Positions 25,743 to 34,374 of a stretch of DNA of 64,000 nucleotides are shown piece by piece. The notes below the pieces were generated by a model that had not been told where the DNA came from, searched no databases, and saw only the letters and a program-made list of their open reading frames with translations. How positions within the stretch are numbered: the first letter of the stretch is position 1; each line of letters opens with the position of its first letter. The translations under genes were made by a program, and so were the position numbers. The DNA is from Providencia rettgeri (GTDB taxonomy: Bacteria > Pseudomonadota > Gammaproteobacteria > Enterobacterales > Enterobacteriaceae), in contig NZ_CP096258.1 of assembly GCF_023205015.1 (NCBI RefSeq), positions 3,286,001-3,350,000 on the forward strand, read 5' to 3'.

Positions 25743-26972
25743 CTATACAACAGTGATACTAATTTCAGTAGCATCCCGTTGTATTTTTGTTAAATCAATA
25801 TTTTTCAGTAAAATACGTCGTGTTGGTAAACAGCGATGGCGTTTTTCATATAACAGGGTATTTCCTGCCATAACTCGAATAGTTCCGCTCACGGGTTGTT
25901 CAACTTTGATATTAAAATCAATTTGTCGCACTGATAAATTATCAATATCAATACATGCAGGAACACTAAAACAAATTTTCGAGTCAAACTGCACAGGAAT
26001 ATGTTGGGTTTCTTTTAATTGTTGTTGATGATGATTCGCTAATAAATCGTCTGCTATCCGCCCCCCTGTCACTAAGCCTTCTTGATAACATTGGTCGCCC
26101 ATATCGGCCGGATGCAACATATTGCCCGCAGCATAGTAACTGGCATCTGAGCAACGTCCATATTGGTCTGTTACCGGTTTTCCTGTCGCCGCATCAAACC
26201 CCAAATGACTTTTACGGATTAACGTGTTTTCACCGACAAATTGCCCGGTAAAAATGACCGAATCACACATAATTTTGTGGCTTTTACCTTTGGTTTCAAC
26301 AATCACATATTCCACGCGATCTAATCCACCAATCTCCGTAATCTTACTGTTTAGATGAATGGGAGTCCCCATTGCCTTGGCAAATAACGTCGCGGGTTTA
26401 AAGGCTAAAATCCGTTCGCCACTTTCAATCATCGCTTGGGCTTTAACGCCTGCGTTTTTTAGTGTCCATAGCGCCGAAAAACTCACTAATTCACTGCCGA
26501 CTATCACAGGATTACGGCAAGGCTTCTTACCATTTAAATAAACAAATTGCTGTAATGCCCCTGCCGTTAATACCCCTTGAGGGCGTAAGCCGGAGACCAA
26601 ACGTGGGTGGCGTGGTGTTTCTCTTACCCCTGTTGCTATCAGAACCCGCTTAGCTTGCATTTCAACAAGGCCTTCTGGTGTTGAAACCGTTAATTTTCCA
26701 TTAGGCTGTAATGCCGTTACCGTACTACGGGTGAAAATCGGCGTATTTCCCAGTTGATTGACAATTTTTTCTGCAAATTGATTGCCTTTCATCGGGCGCT
26801 TGAATGCGAGTATGCCAAAAGTTGGGTGTTGGCAATGACGCGGAACACCGCCTGCCTGCGCTTCACGTTCAATAATGGCAATATTTTGAATACCGCGACG
26901 ACGCAAAGCCTGTGCCGCAGCAACACCAGTAGGACCCGAGCCAATGATAATCACATCATAATTTAAACTCAT
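25743..26972 (-). CDS. FAD/NAD(P)-binding oxidoreductase subunit
   Basis: 409 residues. Rossmann start DVIIIGSGPTGVAAAQALRR at residue 6 and a second dinucleotide-binding segment (NPVIVGSELVSFSALWTLKN near 160). The pyridine-nucleotide-disulfide family core includes RVLIATGVRETPRHPRL, with CSDASYYAAGNM near 280. The RHCQHPTFGILAFKRPMKG segment and lack of a redox CxxC resemble the second flavoprotein of three-part anaerobic glycerol-3-phosphate or opine-type dehydrogenases. Its start overlaps the stop of the GlpA-like gene (ATGA), so the two are probably subunits of one complex. The C-terminal ~70 residues are beta-rich and unassigned. Substrate unknown. Confidence 0.8.
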   Translation of the reverse strand: MSLNYDVIIIGSGPTGVAAAQALRRRGIQNIAIIEREAQAGGVPRHCQHPTFGILAFKRPMKGNQFAEKIVNQLGNTPIFTRSTVTALQPNGKLTVSTPEGLVEMQAKRVLIATGVRETPRHPRLVSGLRPQGVLTAGALQQFVYLNGKKPCRNPVIVGSELVSFSALWTLKNAGVKAQAMIESGERILAFKPATLFAKAMGTPIHLNSKITEIGGLDRVEYVIVETKGKSHKIMCDSVIFTGQFVGENTLIRKSHLGFDAATGKPVTDQYGRCSDASYYAAGNMLHPADMGDQCYQEGLVTGGRIADDLLANHHQQQLKETQHIPVQFDSKICFSVPACIDIDNLSVRQIDFNIKVEQPVSGTIRVMAGNTLLYEKRHRCLPTRRILLKNIDLTKIQRDATEISITVV

Positions 26973-28369
26973 TTTACGGCCTCCACTGCCAGTGTGTGGT
27001 CGAAACGACCATTAATGATTTCAGCCACCTGGCTACTACAATAAAACCCATTACAGCGCCCCATCATCACTCGCGTTCTGCGGCGTAAAGCGCCTAAACA
27101 CTCGGGAGGAATATCCGAATCAAATGCGGCTTCAATCTCCCGCTGAGTCACTAATTCACAATGGCAAACAATACCGCCATTGCTTTTGCATTGGTAATCC
27201 CGTTGATGATATTCAGAAATCATTGGCATAGTGGGCCAAATGAGCGCTTCTGGCGGTGATAATTCAAAAAGTGGTGTGAAGTTTTCTTGATACAATTTAC
27301 CAAGATAGCTCGCCACACCTAACGCTGAGGTTAAGCCTGTGGAACGAATTCCCCCCGCACATATCCACTGCTTTTCAGGGTAATCATTAATGCGGTAATA
27401 TTTCTCTTCTGTCGCAGGACGTAACCCCGCATAGGTTGCGGTCACACTGTAATTGTGCAATGAAGGTAACATACGCGAACCTTGAGCAATTAAGTCCTCA
27501 AGGACTTCCTGTTTTACCTCAGCTTTCCAACGGTCATTTTGTTCTTCCGCTGTTGGGCCAAGCAAGAGGTTGCCGAAGATGGTTTTTGATAACAAAACAC
27601 CTTTTGTGATGGCCGTTGGCACAGGCAAGATAATCGCATTGATATCTGCCGCTGCGGCTTTATCATAAACAAGAAACTGCCCTTTACGTGGTTTTATTTG
27701 AAACGGTGATGGGTGGCAAATGGATTCAACAATATCCCCATTAATTCCTGCACAGTTAATGACTAAACGGGCAGAAAACTCACCTTTTGATGTGGTTAAA
27801 TTCCATACTCCATCATTAAGTGCTCCGCCGCTTACCTCACAATGAAAACGGTATTCAGCCCCATGTTTCACAGCTTGAGTTAAATACGAAAGCGGTGTAC
27901 TCCATGGGTCGATAACCGCCTCACCGGGAACAGAAACGGCTGCTAGAGCACCTTCCGCTAAATGTGGTTCTCTACGATAGAGCTCTTCTTTATCAATAAT
28001 TGCCACATCTAATACATTGTTAGTATGCGCTTGTTCGACTATCGCAGGTAATTTACTGAGTTGCTCATCATTCCATGCAACCACTAATGCCCCTGTTTCA
28101 AGAAGAGGTAAATTCATTTTTTCTCTAATTTCAATGAATTCACGATACCCTTCTTGCATGCACTCAAGCTCTAGACTCCCTGGTGTGGCGTCAAAACCTG
28201 TATGTAATAGCGCACTATTTGCCTTACTTGCTCCCGAAAGGATGTCACCGCCACGTTCGAGTAACAACGTGTTGGCTCCCATCAGTGTGAATTTGCGTGT
28301 CACTGCACAGCCAATGACACCACCGCCGATGACAATGACATCCCAAATTTTTTTATTATTAATATCCAT
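26969..28369 (-). CDS. GlpA-like FAD-dependent dehydrogenase with C-terminal BFD [2Fe-2S] domain
   Basis: 466 residues from ATG 28369, chosen for its AAGGA site eight bases upstream; the frame is open for 18 more residues but these do not fit the family. DAO-type FAD domain starting WDVIVIGGGVIGCAVTRKF, with ALLHTGFDA and GLRPATEEKYYRI as in glycerol-3-phosphate dehydrogenases. The C-terminal domain has C-x-C (VCHCELVT) and C-x4-C (GRCNGFYC), the BFD-type [2Fe-2S] site found in GlpA. No GlpC-like membrane Fe-S subunit lies nearby. It may oxidise a polyol phosphate made by the divergent kinase, passing electrons to the partner flavoprotein (inference). Confidence 0.83.
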   Translation of the reverse strand: MDINNKKIWDVIVIGGGVIGCAVTRKFTLMGANTLLLERGGDILSGASKANSALLHTGFDATPGSLELECMQEGYREFIEIREKMNLPLLETGALVVAWNDEQLSKLPAIVEQAHTNNVLDVAIIDKEELYRREPHLAEGALAAVSVPGEAVIDPWSTPLSYLTQAVKHGAEYRFHCEVSGGALNDGVWNLTTSKGEFSARLVINCAGINGDIVESICHPSPFQIKPRKGQFLVYDKAAAADINAIILPVPTAITKGVLLSKTIFGNLLLGPTAEEQNDRWKAEVKQEVLEDLIAQGSRMLPSLHNYSVTATYAGLRPATEEKYYRINDYPEKQWICAGGIRSTGLTSALGVASYLGKLYQENFTPLFELSPPEALIWPTMPMISEYHQRDYQCKSNGGIVCHCELVTQREIEAAFDSDIPPECLGALRRRTRVMMGRCNGFYCSSQVAEIINGRFDHTLAVEAVK

Positions 28370-28488
28370 GGCTGAGATCCTTAACTTAAAACTTGCACAC
28401 ATAAAACCACATAATTCCCACAATCACAATAAATAAAACAACACAAAGAACAACAACAACCAAAAACTTACTCACATTGTTACTTTAT

Positions 28489-28504
28489 TGTGATTTTTGT
28501 CACA
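28489..28504. promoter_or_regulatory. CRP-type site in the divergent promoter region
   Basis: TGTGA-N6-TCACA at 28489-28504 has both perfect half-sites of the cAMP-CRP consensus. Further half-sites flank it: TCACA at 28472-28476 and TGTGA at 28519-28523, so four half-sites alternate in 52 bases. It lies between the divergent GlpA-like and FGGY kinase genes. The outer pair could be a second CRP site or part of the DeoR-type operator. Confidence 0.75.
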
Positions 28505-28610
28505 TTAGTGAAACTTACTGTGAGTTTTTTGTGGATTTTATTTCCGATTGAACGATAGTAAGCAAAAAAACAGACCTATTTACAACATTTATAACACTGG
28601 GAACATTGTG

Positions 28611-30050
28611 ATGCTCAATCAACGTTATGCGGCTATCGATCAGGGAACAACGGGAACCCGGGTCGTTGTCTTTGAAGAAGGCGGCCATTATCACTCCCCT
28701 ATGAGCATTCCTCATAAGCAAATCACATTAAATAGTGGTTGGGTTGAACACGACCCAGAGGAAATACTGGCAAACATCATTAAGTGCTTACACAGTTGTG
28801 AAGTTGTTGATGCTATTGGGCTTTGTCACCAAGGTGAAAGCATTGTGGCATGGGATGCGGACAGCAAGCGCCCTTTATATAATGCCATTGTCTGGCAAGA
28901 CTTACGGACAGAAAAAACTATCTCAATGCTCAAAGAGGCAGGATTAGAGCCACTGGTGCAATCTAAGTCGGGATTACCTCTCGACCCGTATTTTTCCGCC
29001 AGCAAAATGGGGTGGATAATTGAAAATGTCGTCGGCGCGAAAACATTAGCGGATAAAAATAAACTGCGTATCGGTACGATGGATGCTTTTTTTCTCGACC
29101 GCTTATGTGGCGTATTCGTCACCGACTATAACTCTGCATCTCGAACGTCATTACTCAACATTCATACCTTGGAATGGGACCAAGAGCTATGTGACATTTT
29201 TGGTGTTCCCATCCACTGTTTACCGCCTATTAAGGACAATATTGGTGACTTTGGCGCAATAAATCTCGATGGGCATCTCACACCAGTCACCGCCATTATT
29301 GTTGACCAATTTGCAGGCACATTTGGCCATGGTTGTCGTGAAAAAGGCGATGCAAAAATTACCTTCGGTACAGGCGCTTTCTTACAAGCATTGACTGGCA
29401 CCGATATTCCACAAACTCATCACAGTGGTTTATTACCCACACTCTGCTGGAAGTTCCCCAATCAGCCCCCTGTCTTTGGGTTAGATGGCGGCGTATACAA
29501 CGCAGCATCAGCCATCAATTGGGCTCGTAAAATCGGTTTATTTGACTCATTCGATGAACTCGGTGATTTCAGGGCTGAATCCGCTATTAAACGTGGTCTC
29601 GCCTTTGTCCCTGCGTTATCGGGTTTAGGGTGCCCATACTGGGATCGCAGTGCCGCAGGTCTCTGGGCTGGGCTTTCATTAGATACTGACAAAAAAGACA
29701 TGATGCAGTCTGTCTTGGAAGGTATAGCAGCACGCTCTGCTGAAGTTATTTTTGCAATGGAAAAAATTTCACCACTAGGCCAATCAATCTCAGTCGATGG
29801 AGGGCTTTCTTCAAATCAATATTTTAAGCAGTTTTTAGCGAATTTATTACAAAAAGACATTGAAGCACCAGCAAACCGTGAAGTCACCGCACTAGGCGCA
29901 GCCTTGCTAGCTCGCAAAGGCATCGGTATCACTCACGAAATGGCGGTAAGACGCAACGCGACTGTGACGCATCCTGATGGAACGAACATGCAAGGTGTGA
30001 TGGAACAATATCACGACATCATTGCCCGTTCTCGCCAATTAAGACACTAA
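28611..30050 (+). CDS. FGGY-family kinase, glycerol kinase-like with altered substrate pocket
   Basis: 479 residues from ATG 28611; the open frame extends 21 residues upstream from a TTG but the FGGY fold begins at RYAAIDQGTTGTRVVVF. Glycerol-kinase-like throughout: GWVEHDPEEI, NAIVWQDLRT, DPYFSASKMGWI, ASRTSLLNIHTLEWD, GLGCPYWDRSAAG and EVTALGAALLA. In E. coli GlpK the glycerol-contacting motif is NQRE. Here it is HQGE (residues 73-76), so the arginine is replaced by glycine while Glu, Trp, Tyr, Asp and Gln positions are kept. This suggests a polyol or related alcohol other than, or larger than, glycerol. It forms an operon with the EutH-like permease 22 bases downstream. Confidence 0.82.
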   Translation: MLNQRYAAIDQGTTGTRVVVFEEGGHYHSPMSIPHKQITLNSGWVEHDPEEILANIIKCLHSCEVVDAIGLCHQGESIVAWDADSKRPLYNAIVWQDLRTEKTISMLKEAGLEPLVQSKSGLPLDPYFSASKMGWIIENVVGAKTLADKNKLRIGTMDAFFLDRLCGVFVTDYNSASRTSLLNIHTLEWDQELCDIFGVPIHCLPPIKDNIGDFGAINLDGHLTPVTAIIVDQFAGTFGHGCREKGDAKITFGTGAFLQALTGTDIPQTHHSGLLPTLCWKFPNQPPVFGLDGGVYNAASAINWARKIGLFDSFDELGDFRAESAIKRGLAFVPALSGLGCPYWDRSAAGLWAGLSLDTDKKDMMQSVLEGIAARSAEVIFAMEKISPLGQSISVDGGLSSNQYFKQFLANLLQKDIEAPANREVTALGAALLARKGIGITHEMAVRRNATVTHPDGTNMQGVMEQYHDIIARSRQLRH

Positions 30051-30072
30051 AATAATAAAAGGAAACCCTACC

Positions 30073-31323
30073 ATGGCTGAATTCGGAAATTACATTATTT
30101 ATTTGATTATGTGCGGAGCCATCATTGGCGCAGTCGCATCCATTGTGAAACCAACCAGTGAACTGGGGAAAGAGTTTGTTAACGGGATCTTTTCTATCGG
30201 CCCTGTATTTCTTGCTCAAGCGGGGATCATGGCTGCAGTTCCACTACTCTCACAGTTAATATCTTATGTACTCGGCCCTGTGTTTTCATCGGTCGGGTCT
30301 GATGTTTCAATCGCGGCTTTATCCATTATTGCCGTCGATATGGGGGGCTACCAATTAGCGGATGCCTTAACCACTAATCGAGATATGTGGATCACCGCAA
30401 TGTTGATCGGCTATACCTCTGGGGCCACCATTGTTTACCTGATCCCAGTAGGGTTAACAATGTTAAATCGCAAAGATCATAAATACCTTGCACTTGGTGC
30501 AATGGCTGGGTTGATCTCAATACCATTTGGCGTACTCGCTTCACTGCTATTAATTACGTTCAATAATATTCCAGTCAGGGACATTATTTCTACGAACTCA
30601 CCAGCGGCACATCAATTAACCTTAGATTTCTTTACCATGTTGCAATACTTGATGCCGCTGTTTGTATTCTGTTTTTTATTGGCTGCTGGGCTAAAATATC
30701 GCCCGATGTTAATGGTAACCGGCTTCCTGATTTTCGGTAAAATCATGGATGCATTCGTCAAATTAGTCTTAGCATTTTCCATTGTTGAGCACTTTACCGG
30801 AGTATTCACCAAAGTTTTCGGTGCATGGGGCTTCGACCCACTGTTTGCAGACCAAAATGAGCTATTCCGTGCCATCGAAATTGCAGGTTATATCGGTATT
30901 ATGTTAGCGGGTACATTCCCAATTTGTTATTTGTTCCAACGCTACTGTAAACCTTTAGTACGTGCATTAAGTAACCGTTTAAAACTGAGTGATACGGGTT
31001 CTTTAGGTTTTATTATGGTGATGGCAAACATTATCGCGACTTATCACTTATTCAAAGAAATGCGAGCGAGGGATAAAGTATTATGTGTCGCATTTGGTGT
31101 CTGTGCGCAAGCGACCATCGGTGATCACCTTGCATTCACGGCCAATTTCCAACCTACACTCGTTTTGCCTATTTTGCTTGGTAAATTGGTCGGTGGCTTC
31201 TTAGCCGTATTTATTGCGATTAAAATTTCAGTACCACAGGCGATGCGTTATGAAGCTGATGATATAAAAGCGGCTGAAATATCCAAAGAAGAAAGTGAAC
31301 TCGCGGTTGCGAAACAACATTAA
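30073..31323 (+). CDS. EutH-family permease
   Basis: 416 residues, about ten or eleven predicted helices. Similar to EutH, the ethanolamine permease family: IGAVASIVKPTSELGKEF at the N-terminus, IAALSIIAVDMGGYQLAD near residue 80, and GVCAQATIGDHLAFTANFQP near 350. No other eut gene (ammonia-lyase, microcompartment shell) is in the window. Instead it is paired with an FGGY kinase (22-base gap) and diverges from flavoprotein genes. It may carry a small alcohol or amino alcohol that the kinase phosphorylates. Start at ATG 30073 with AAGGA nine bases upstream. A strong hairpin follows. Confidence 0.82.
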   Translation: MAEFGNYIIYLIMCGAIIGAVASIVKPTSELGKEFVNGIFSIGPVFLAQAGIMAAVPLLSQLISYVLGPVFSSVGSDVSIAALSIIAVDMGGYQLADALTTNRDMWITAMLIGYTSGATIVYLIPVGLTMLNRKDHKYLALGAMAGLISIPFGVLASLLLITFNNIPVRDIISTNSPAAHQLTLDFFTMLQYLMPLFVFCFLLAAGLKYRPMLMVTGFLIFGKIMDAFVKLVLAFSIVEHFTGVFTKVFGAWGFDPLFADQNELFRAIEIAGYIGIMLAGTFPICYLFQRYCKPLVRALSNRLKLSDTGSLGFIMVMANIIATYHLFKEMRARDKVLCVAFGVCAQATIGDHLAFTANFQPTLVLPILLGKLVGGFLAVFIAIKISVPQAMRYEADDIKAAEISKEESELAVAKQH

Positions 31324-31362
31324 TTAACATTAACCACACTTATATATTTAAAGATAAAACCC

Positions 31363-31407
31363 GCTGTATGCTAAATATGAATACTCATAAAGTAGCATAC
31401 AGCTTTT
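31363..31407 (+). terminator. Terminator after the EutH-like gene
   Basis: Perfect 11-bp stem GCTGTATGCTA (31363-31373) with TAGCATACAGC (31393-31403), 19-base loop, then TTTT at 31404-31407. Confidence 0.82.
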
Positions 31408-31440
31408 ATTTATTAGCCTAAAAGCAACTAAAATACTCGT

Positions 31441-31484
31441 CCATTATTAACATTAAACTCATCCATTATTAACATCAAATTCAT
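31441..31484. repeat. Two tandem 22-bp units in the EutH-gsk gap
   Basis: Copies at 31441-31462 and 31463-31484 begin CCATTATTAACAT and differ at two positions. The gap 31324-31709 otherwise holds only A/T-rich sequence and the two terminators, with no gene seen. Confidence 0.8.
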
Positions 31485-31634
31485 TAGATAAATTATCTAT
31501 ATTTAGTCATCACGAACTATTATATGGCCTATCTTTAAATGATATTTTTATATAAATAACTATCAACAATAAATAAAATGTAATAATAACAATTTATAAA
31601 AGAGTAATTTATCAAATAACAATTCTCCCAAAAT

Positions 31635-31666
31635 AAAAACACCTCAATAATAGAGATATTGAGGTG
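31635..31666 (-). terminator. Terminator of gsk
   Basis: Perfect 10-bp stem CACCTCAATA (31640-31649) with TATTGAGGTG (31657-31666). The A-rich stretch at 31631-31639 gives the T run on the minus strand, 44 bases after the gsk stop. Confidence 0.87.
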
Positions 31667-31709
31667 CTTCAAGATAAATACCATTAACTCAAATAAGAAT
31701 CATTTCGCT

Positions 31710-33023
31710 TTAACGTTCCCAATACGATTCTTCTAAACTATCTTCTTTTTCAGGTAAACCACGAGTCAAGCGAGGTGAATGCTGAGTTAATACTTGATAA
31801 CTTACACGATTAGCATATTTACACACTTGGGCTAAAGATGAATACGTTAAGTATTGGCGCTCATGTTTACTGGAATTCGGTACATTAGAGCGATGATAAG
31901 AATTGGCGGTAATATCGTGAAGTAATGCAGATAAAGCCCCGTCTCCCGCCCCATTCGTGTTCATGATTTTCTCAGGTCCGCCCATATAAGGCTCAATATG
32001 CGAGAAAATTCGTAATGGAGTTTGGCAATCTTGTTGGCGCATTGCTCGGCTAAATTCATACAAATTAAATTCTGCAATTGCACCCGGCAATAATGGGTGC
32101 TGCGTCGTGCGTTTATAAGCGTCTTCGGTATAGCCAGCCATATACAAGCCAGACGGGCCAGCGGTACATAAAACTAAATCGACCCAGTCTAATGCCATAT
32201 TAGAGGCAAGTAATGGGTCACTCAGCCCGGTCAGTTCCTGCGCTTCGTCTTCATTCATTGCAACGACTGAAATATGTTCCGCCAAAAAATCACGCCAGAA
32301 CTGAGGGTCTTGAGCGATGACGAATTTTGTTCCAAGTGTCAACACGACGGGGACATTATGCTTTTTCGCATACGCAATAGCCTGCATCGTCGCATCCGGC
32401 ATAGTTTCTCCGGGTTTACAGCGAACTAAATAAGCCGTTAATACCAGCGCGGAAGCCCCCGCAATGATATCTTCTGGAATGCTATTTGGGTGCAAGCGGT
32501 TCATATGGCCGGGACTGATAGCAAAAGTCCGCTCACCATTTTCAGTGACTAAAGTAAAACAGCGCCCAATCGGGCCATCCACACCCTGTAGAAAATTTAA
32601 ATCCATACGGCTGGAGGTATGGCATAAATAGCGATAAGCATAGCTGCCAATTTGGATGTTATTGCACATTGCGCCTAATAACACAGATCTGTCATCTGCT
32701 AATACTGAATAATTGTGCAGTGTGTTGCCAATCGTTCCACCCGCAAACTCATGAGTAATCAATGCATTATCTGTAAGTTCTTTATATAACGCTTCGGCGG
32801 CATCATCTTCAATAACCAGTGAATGCCCCTTACTCAACTGATAGCGTTGAATGAATTCGTCATCCACTTTCGCTTCAATATCGACTAATGTTTGGTCGAT
32901 ACCAACGATATAGGACTTACAATTCTCATCATCTACTAACGTTTCTTTTAAAGGCTGTAATAAAGGATCTCTGAGACTAACAGGGAAATAGTGTTTTGAC
33001 TTGCGTTGACCGGGGAATTTCAT
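31710..33023 (-). CDS. gsk: Inosine-guanosine kinase Gsk
   Basis: 437 residues from ATG 33023 (E. coli Gsk 434, whose N-terminus MKFPGKRKSKHYFPV aligns). The frame is open 28 residues further upstream but that part is not family-like. PfkB/ribokinase fold: FAGGTIGNTLHNYSVLADDR near residue 95, VLTLGTKFVIAQ, and the C-terminal anion-hole motif NTNGAGDGALSALLHD. It phosphorylates inosine and guanosine for purine salvage. In E. coli it lies next to ybaL; here the kinase/EutH insertion separates them. Confidence 0.95.
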   Translation of the reverse strand: MKFPGQRKSKHYFPVSLRDPLLQPLKETLVDDENCKSYIVGIDQTLVDIEAKVDDEFIQRYQLSKGHSLVIEDDAAEALYKELTDNALITHEFAGGTIGNTLHNYSVLADDRSVLLGAMCNNIQIGSYAYRYLCHTSSRMDLNFLQGVDGPIGRCFTLVTENGERTFAISPGHMNRLHPNSIPEDIIAGASALVLTAYLVRCKPGETMPDATMQAIAYAKKHNVPVVLTLGTKFVIAQDPQFWRDFLAEHISVVAMNEDEAQELTGLSDPLLASNMALDWVDLVLCTAGPSGLYMAGYTEDAYKRTTQHPLLPGAIAEFNLYEFSRAMRQQDCQTPLRIFSHIEPYMGGPEKIMNTNGAGDGALSALLHDITANSYHRSNVPNSSKHERQYLTYSSLAQVCKYANRVSYQVLTQHSPRLTRGLPEKEDSLEESYWER

Positions 33024-33129
33024 AATTAGAAGATTAACAATGGAACATCGCCCTATTCTAGCACGATAAAATAAAGCCAGCACCTGCAAAGAAGACACTG
33101 GCTCCATTGTTTGTCATTTGGTGGTAATT

Positions 33130-34251
33130 TTACTGATTCTGATGTTTATAATCGCGGTAAAGCTCCCGACTTAACACAAATGCACAGCTCAAAATTAAAC
33201 CTAATATAGCGCTTAACGCAACAATCAACGCTGATTTAGGCGAATCTTTCTGTAACGGTAAGTCTGGCGTTAAAATAAACTTAACAGGCGTAAAAGCTAA
33301 TTCTTTCGCGGTTATCTCTTGTAAATTATCGAGATAAATTTTACGATTTTGTAGATTTTCACTCATCAAAGCCAAATCACGATTTTGAGTTTCAATCAGT
33401 AATTTTCGCTCTAAAGCTTCAGTTCCTAACGCAATTGGGTAATCAGGATCATCATTAATAGCAACGGATTCGCTGGCGATTGGTTTTTCAATTCCCGCAG
33501 CTTTTGCAATATCAACGGCACGCTTAAGCCTTTCAACTTTAACATCATATTCTGTTTGAATTTTGCTGACTTCGCGTTTTAGTGACTCACTAGCATAAAT
33601 AAGTTTCTCTGAAATCAGATTATCGATTTCAACTTTTAACTGCTGCCTTACTTTCGATGCACTATAACGAATATAGCCTTCAAGCAAATCTTGGGCTTCT
33701 GTAGGCGAGGGGGCAGTAAAGCTTAATACAATATCATTTGAGGTACTGTTCTTCTCTTTTGAGAGATCTTGAATTCTAATATCATTAGAAATGATTGAAT
33801 TCACTAGCCTTTGCTGCGCGATAACATCATCTTTTGGGTCAATTTTCTCGACAAGATTATGGTAATACTCAGTACTTCTTATATAATTTTCTTGATTAAC
33901 TTTTGAACGATACTGGTCAATAAATGCAGTAAAAACACGTTGAGCACTAAGGTCAACAGGAACATCTAAGACATCCAATTGCGCTTTAAATGCATTGACT
34001 TCTTTAAGCTCCTCAGATGCAGGAGGAATAACAATAGCAGTACTGCTCCATTTTTGAGGTAATAACTTAACAACACCAGCACTTACCCCAATACAAACAA
34101 TCGTAAATATAAGAATCAAAAATTTATGTTTTAACAAAATGGAAAACAAGGCCATCAAGTCAATTTCATCGTTTTGTTGTATATGAAATTGATGAGCAGA
34201 AGTCGTCTTCTGCTCTATATTACTCTATGGTGGCTGCTGCTTATTGCTCAT
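33130..34251 (-). pseudogene. Wzz/FepE-type O-antigen chain-length determinant, interrupted by an in-frame amber codon
   Basis: From ATG 34251 (GGA six bases upstream) the frame reads MSNKQQPP, then TAG at 34225-34227, then continues SNIEQKTTSA...NDEIDLMALFSILLKHK. EIDL-x2-LF followed by a basic residue and a membrane helix is the usual N-terminus of Wzz/FepE proteins. Without the stop the protein would be 373 residues, close to FepE (377). The remaining part has TM1 (FLILIFTIVCIGVSAGVV), a coiled-coil periplasmic domain and TM2 (SALIVALSAILGLILSCAFV). A TTG (34158) and ATG (34155) downstream could restart translation without the cytoplasmic leader, but no good ribosome site precedes them. 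CAG to TAG is one transition. The gene may be inactive, suppressed, or restarted. Confidence 0.78.
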
Positions 34252-34374
34252 ATTAATTCCAAAAGACATAACATTTGTTCAATCATTTATAATTTCAGAT
34301 AAGTGATTATAGTCTATAATCCGCTTATTGATATATCGATAAGCAAACTTTTCTACATTATTTTGCTGAATAGA

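Noticed and set aside
30073..31323. Ethanolamine-utilisation (eut) operon
   Set aside because: Only the EutH-like permease is present; no ammonia-lyase, reactivase or microcompartment genes.
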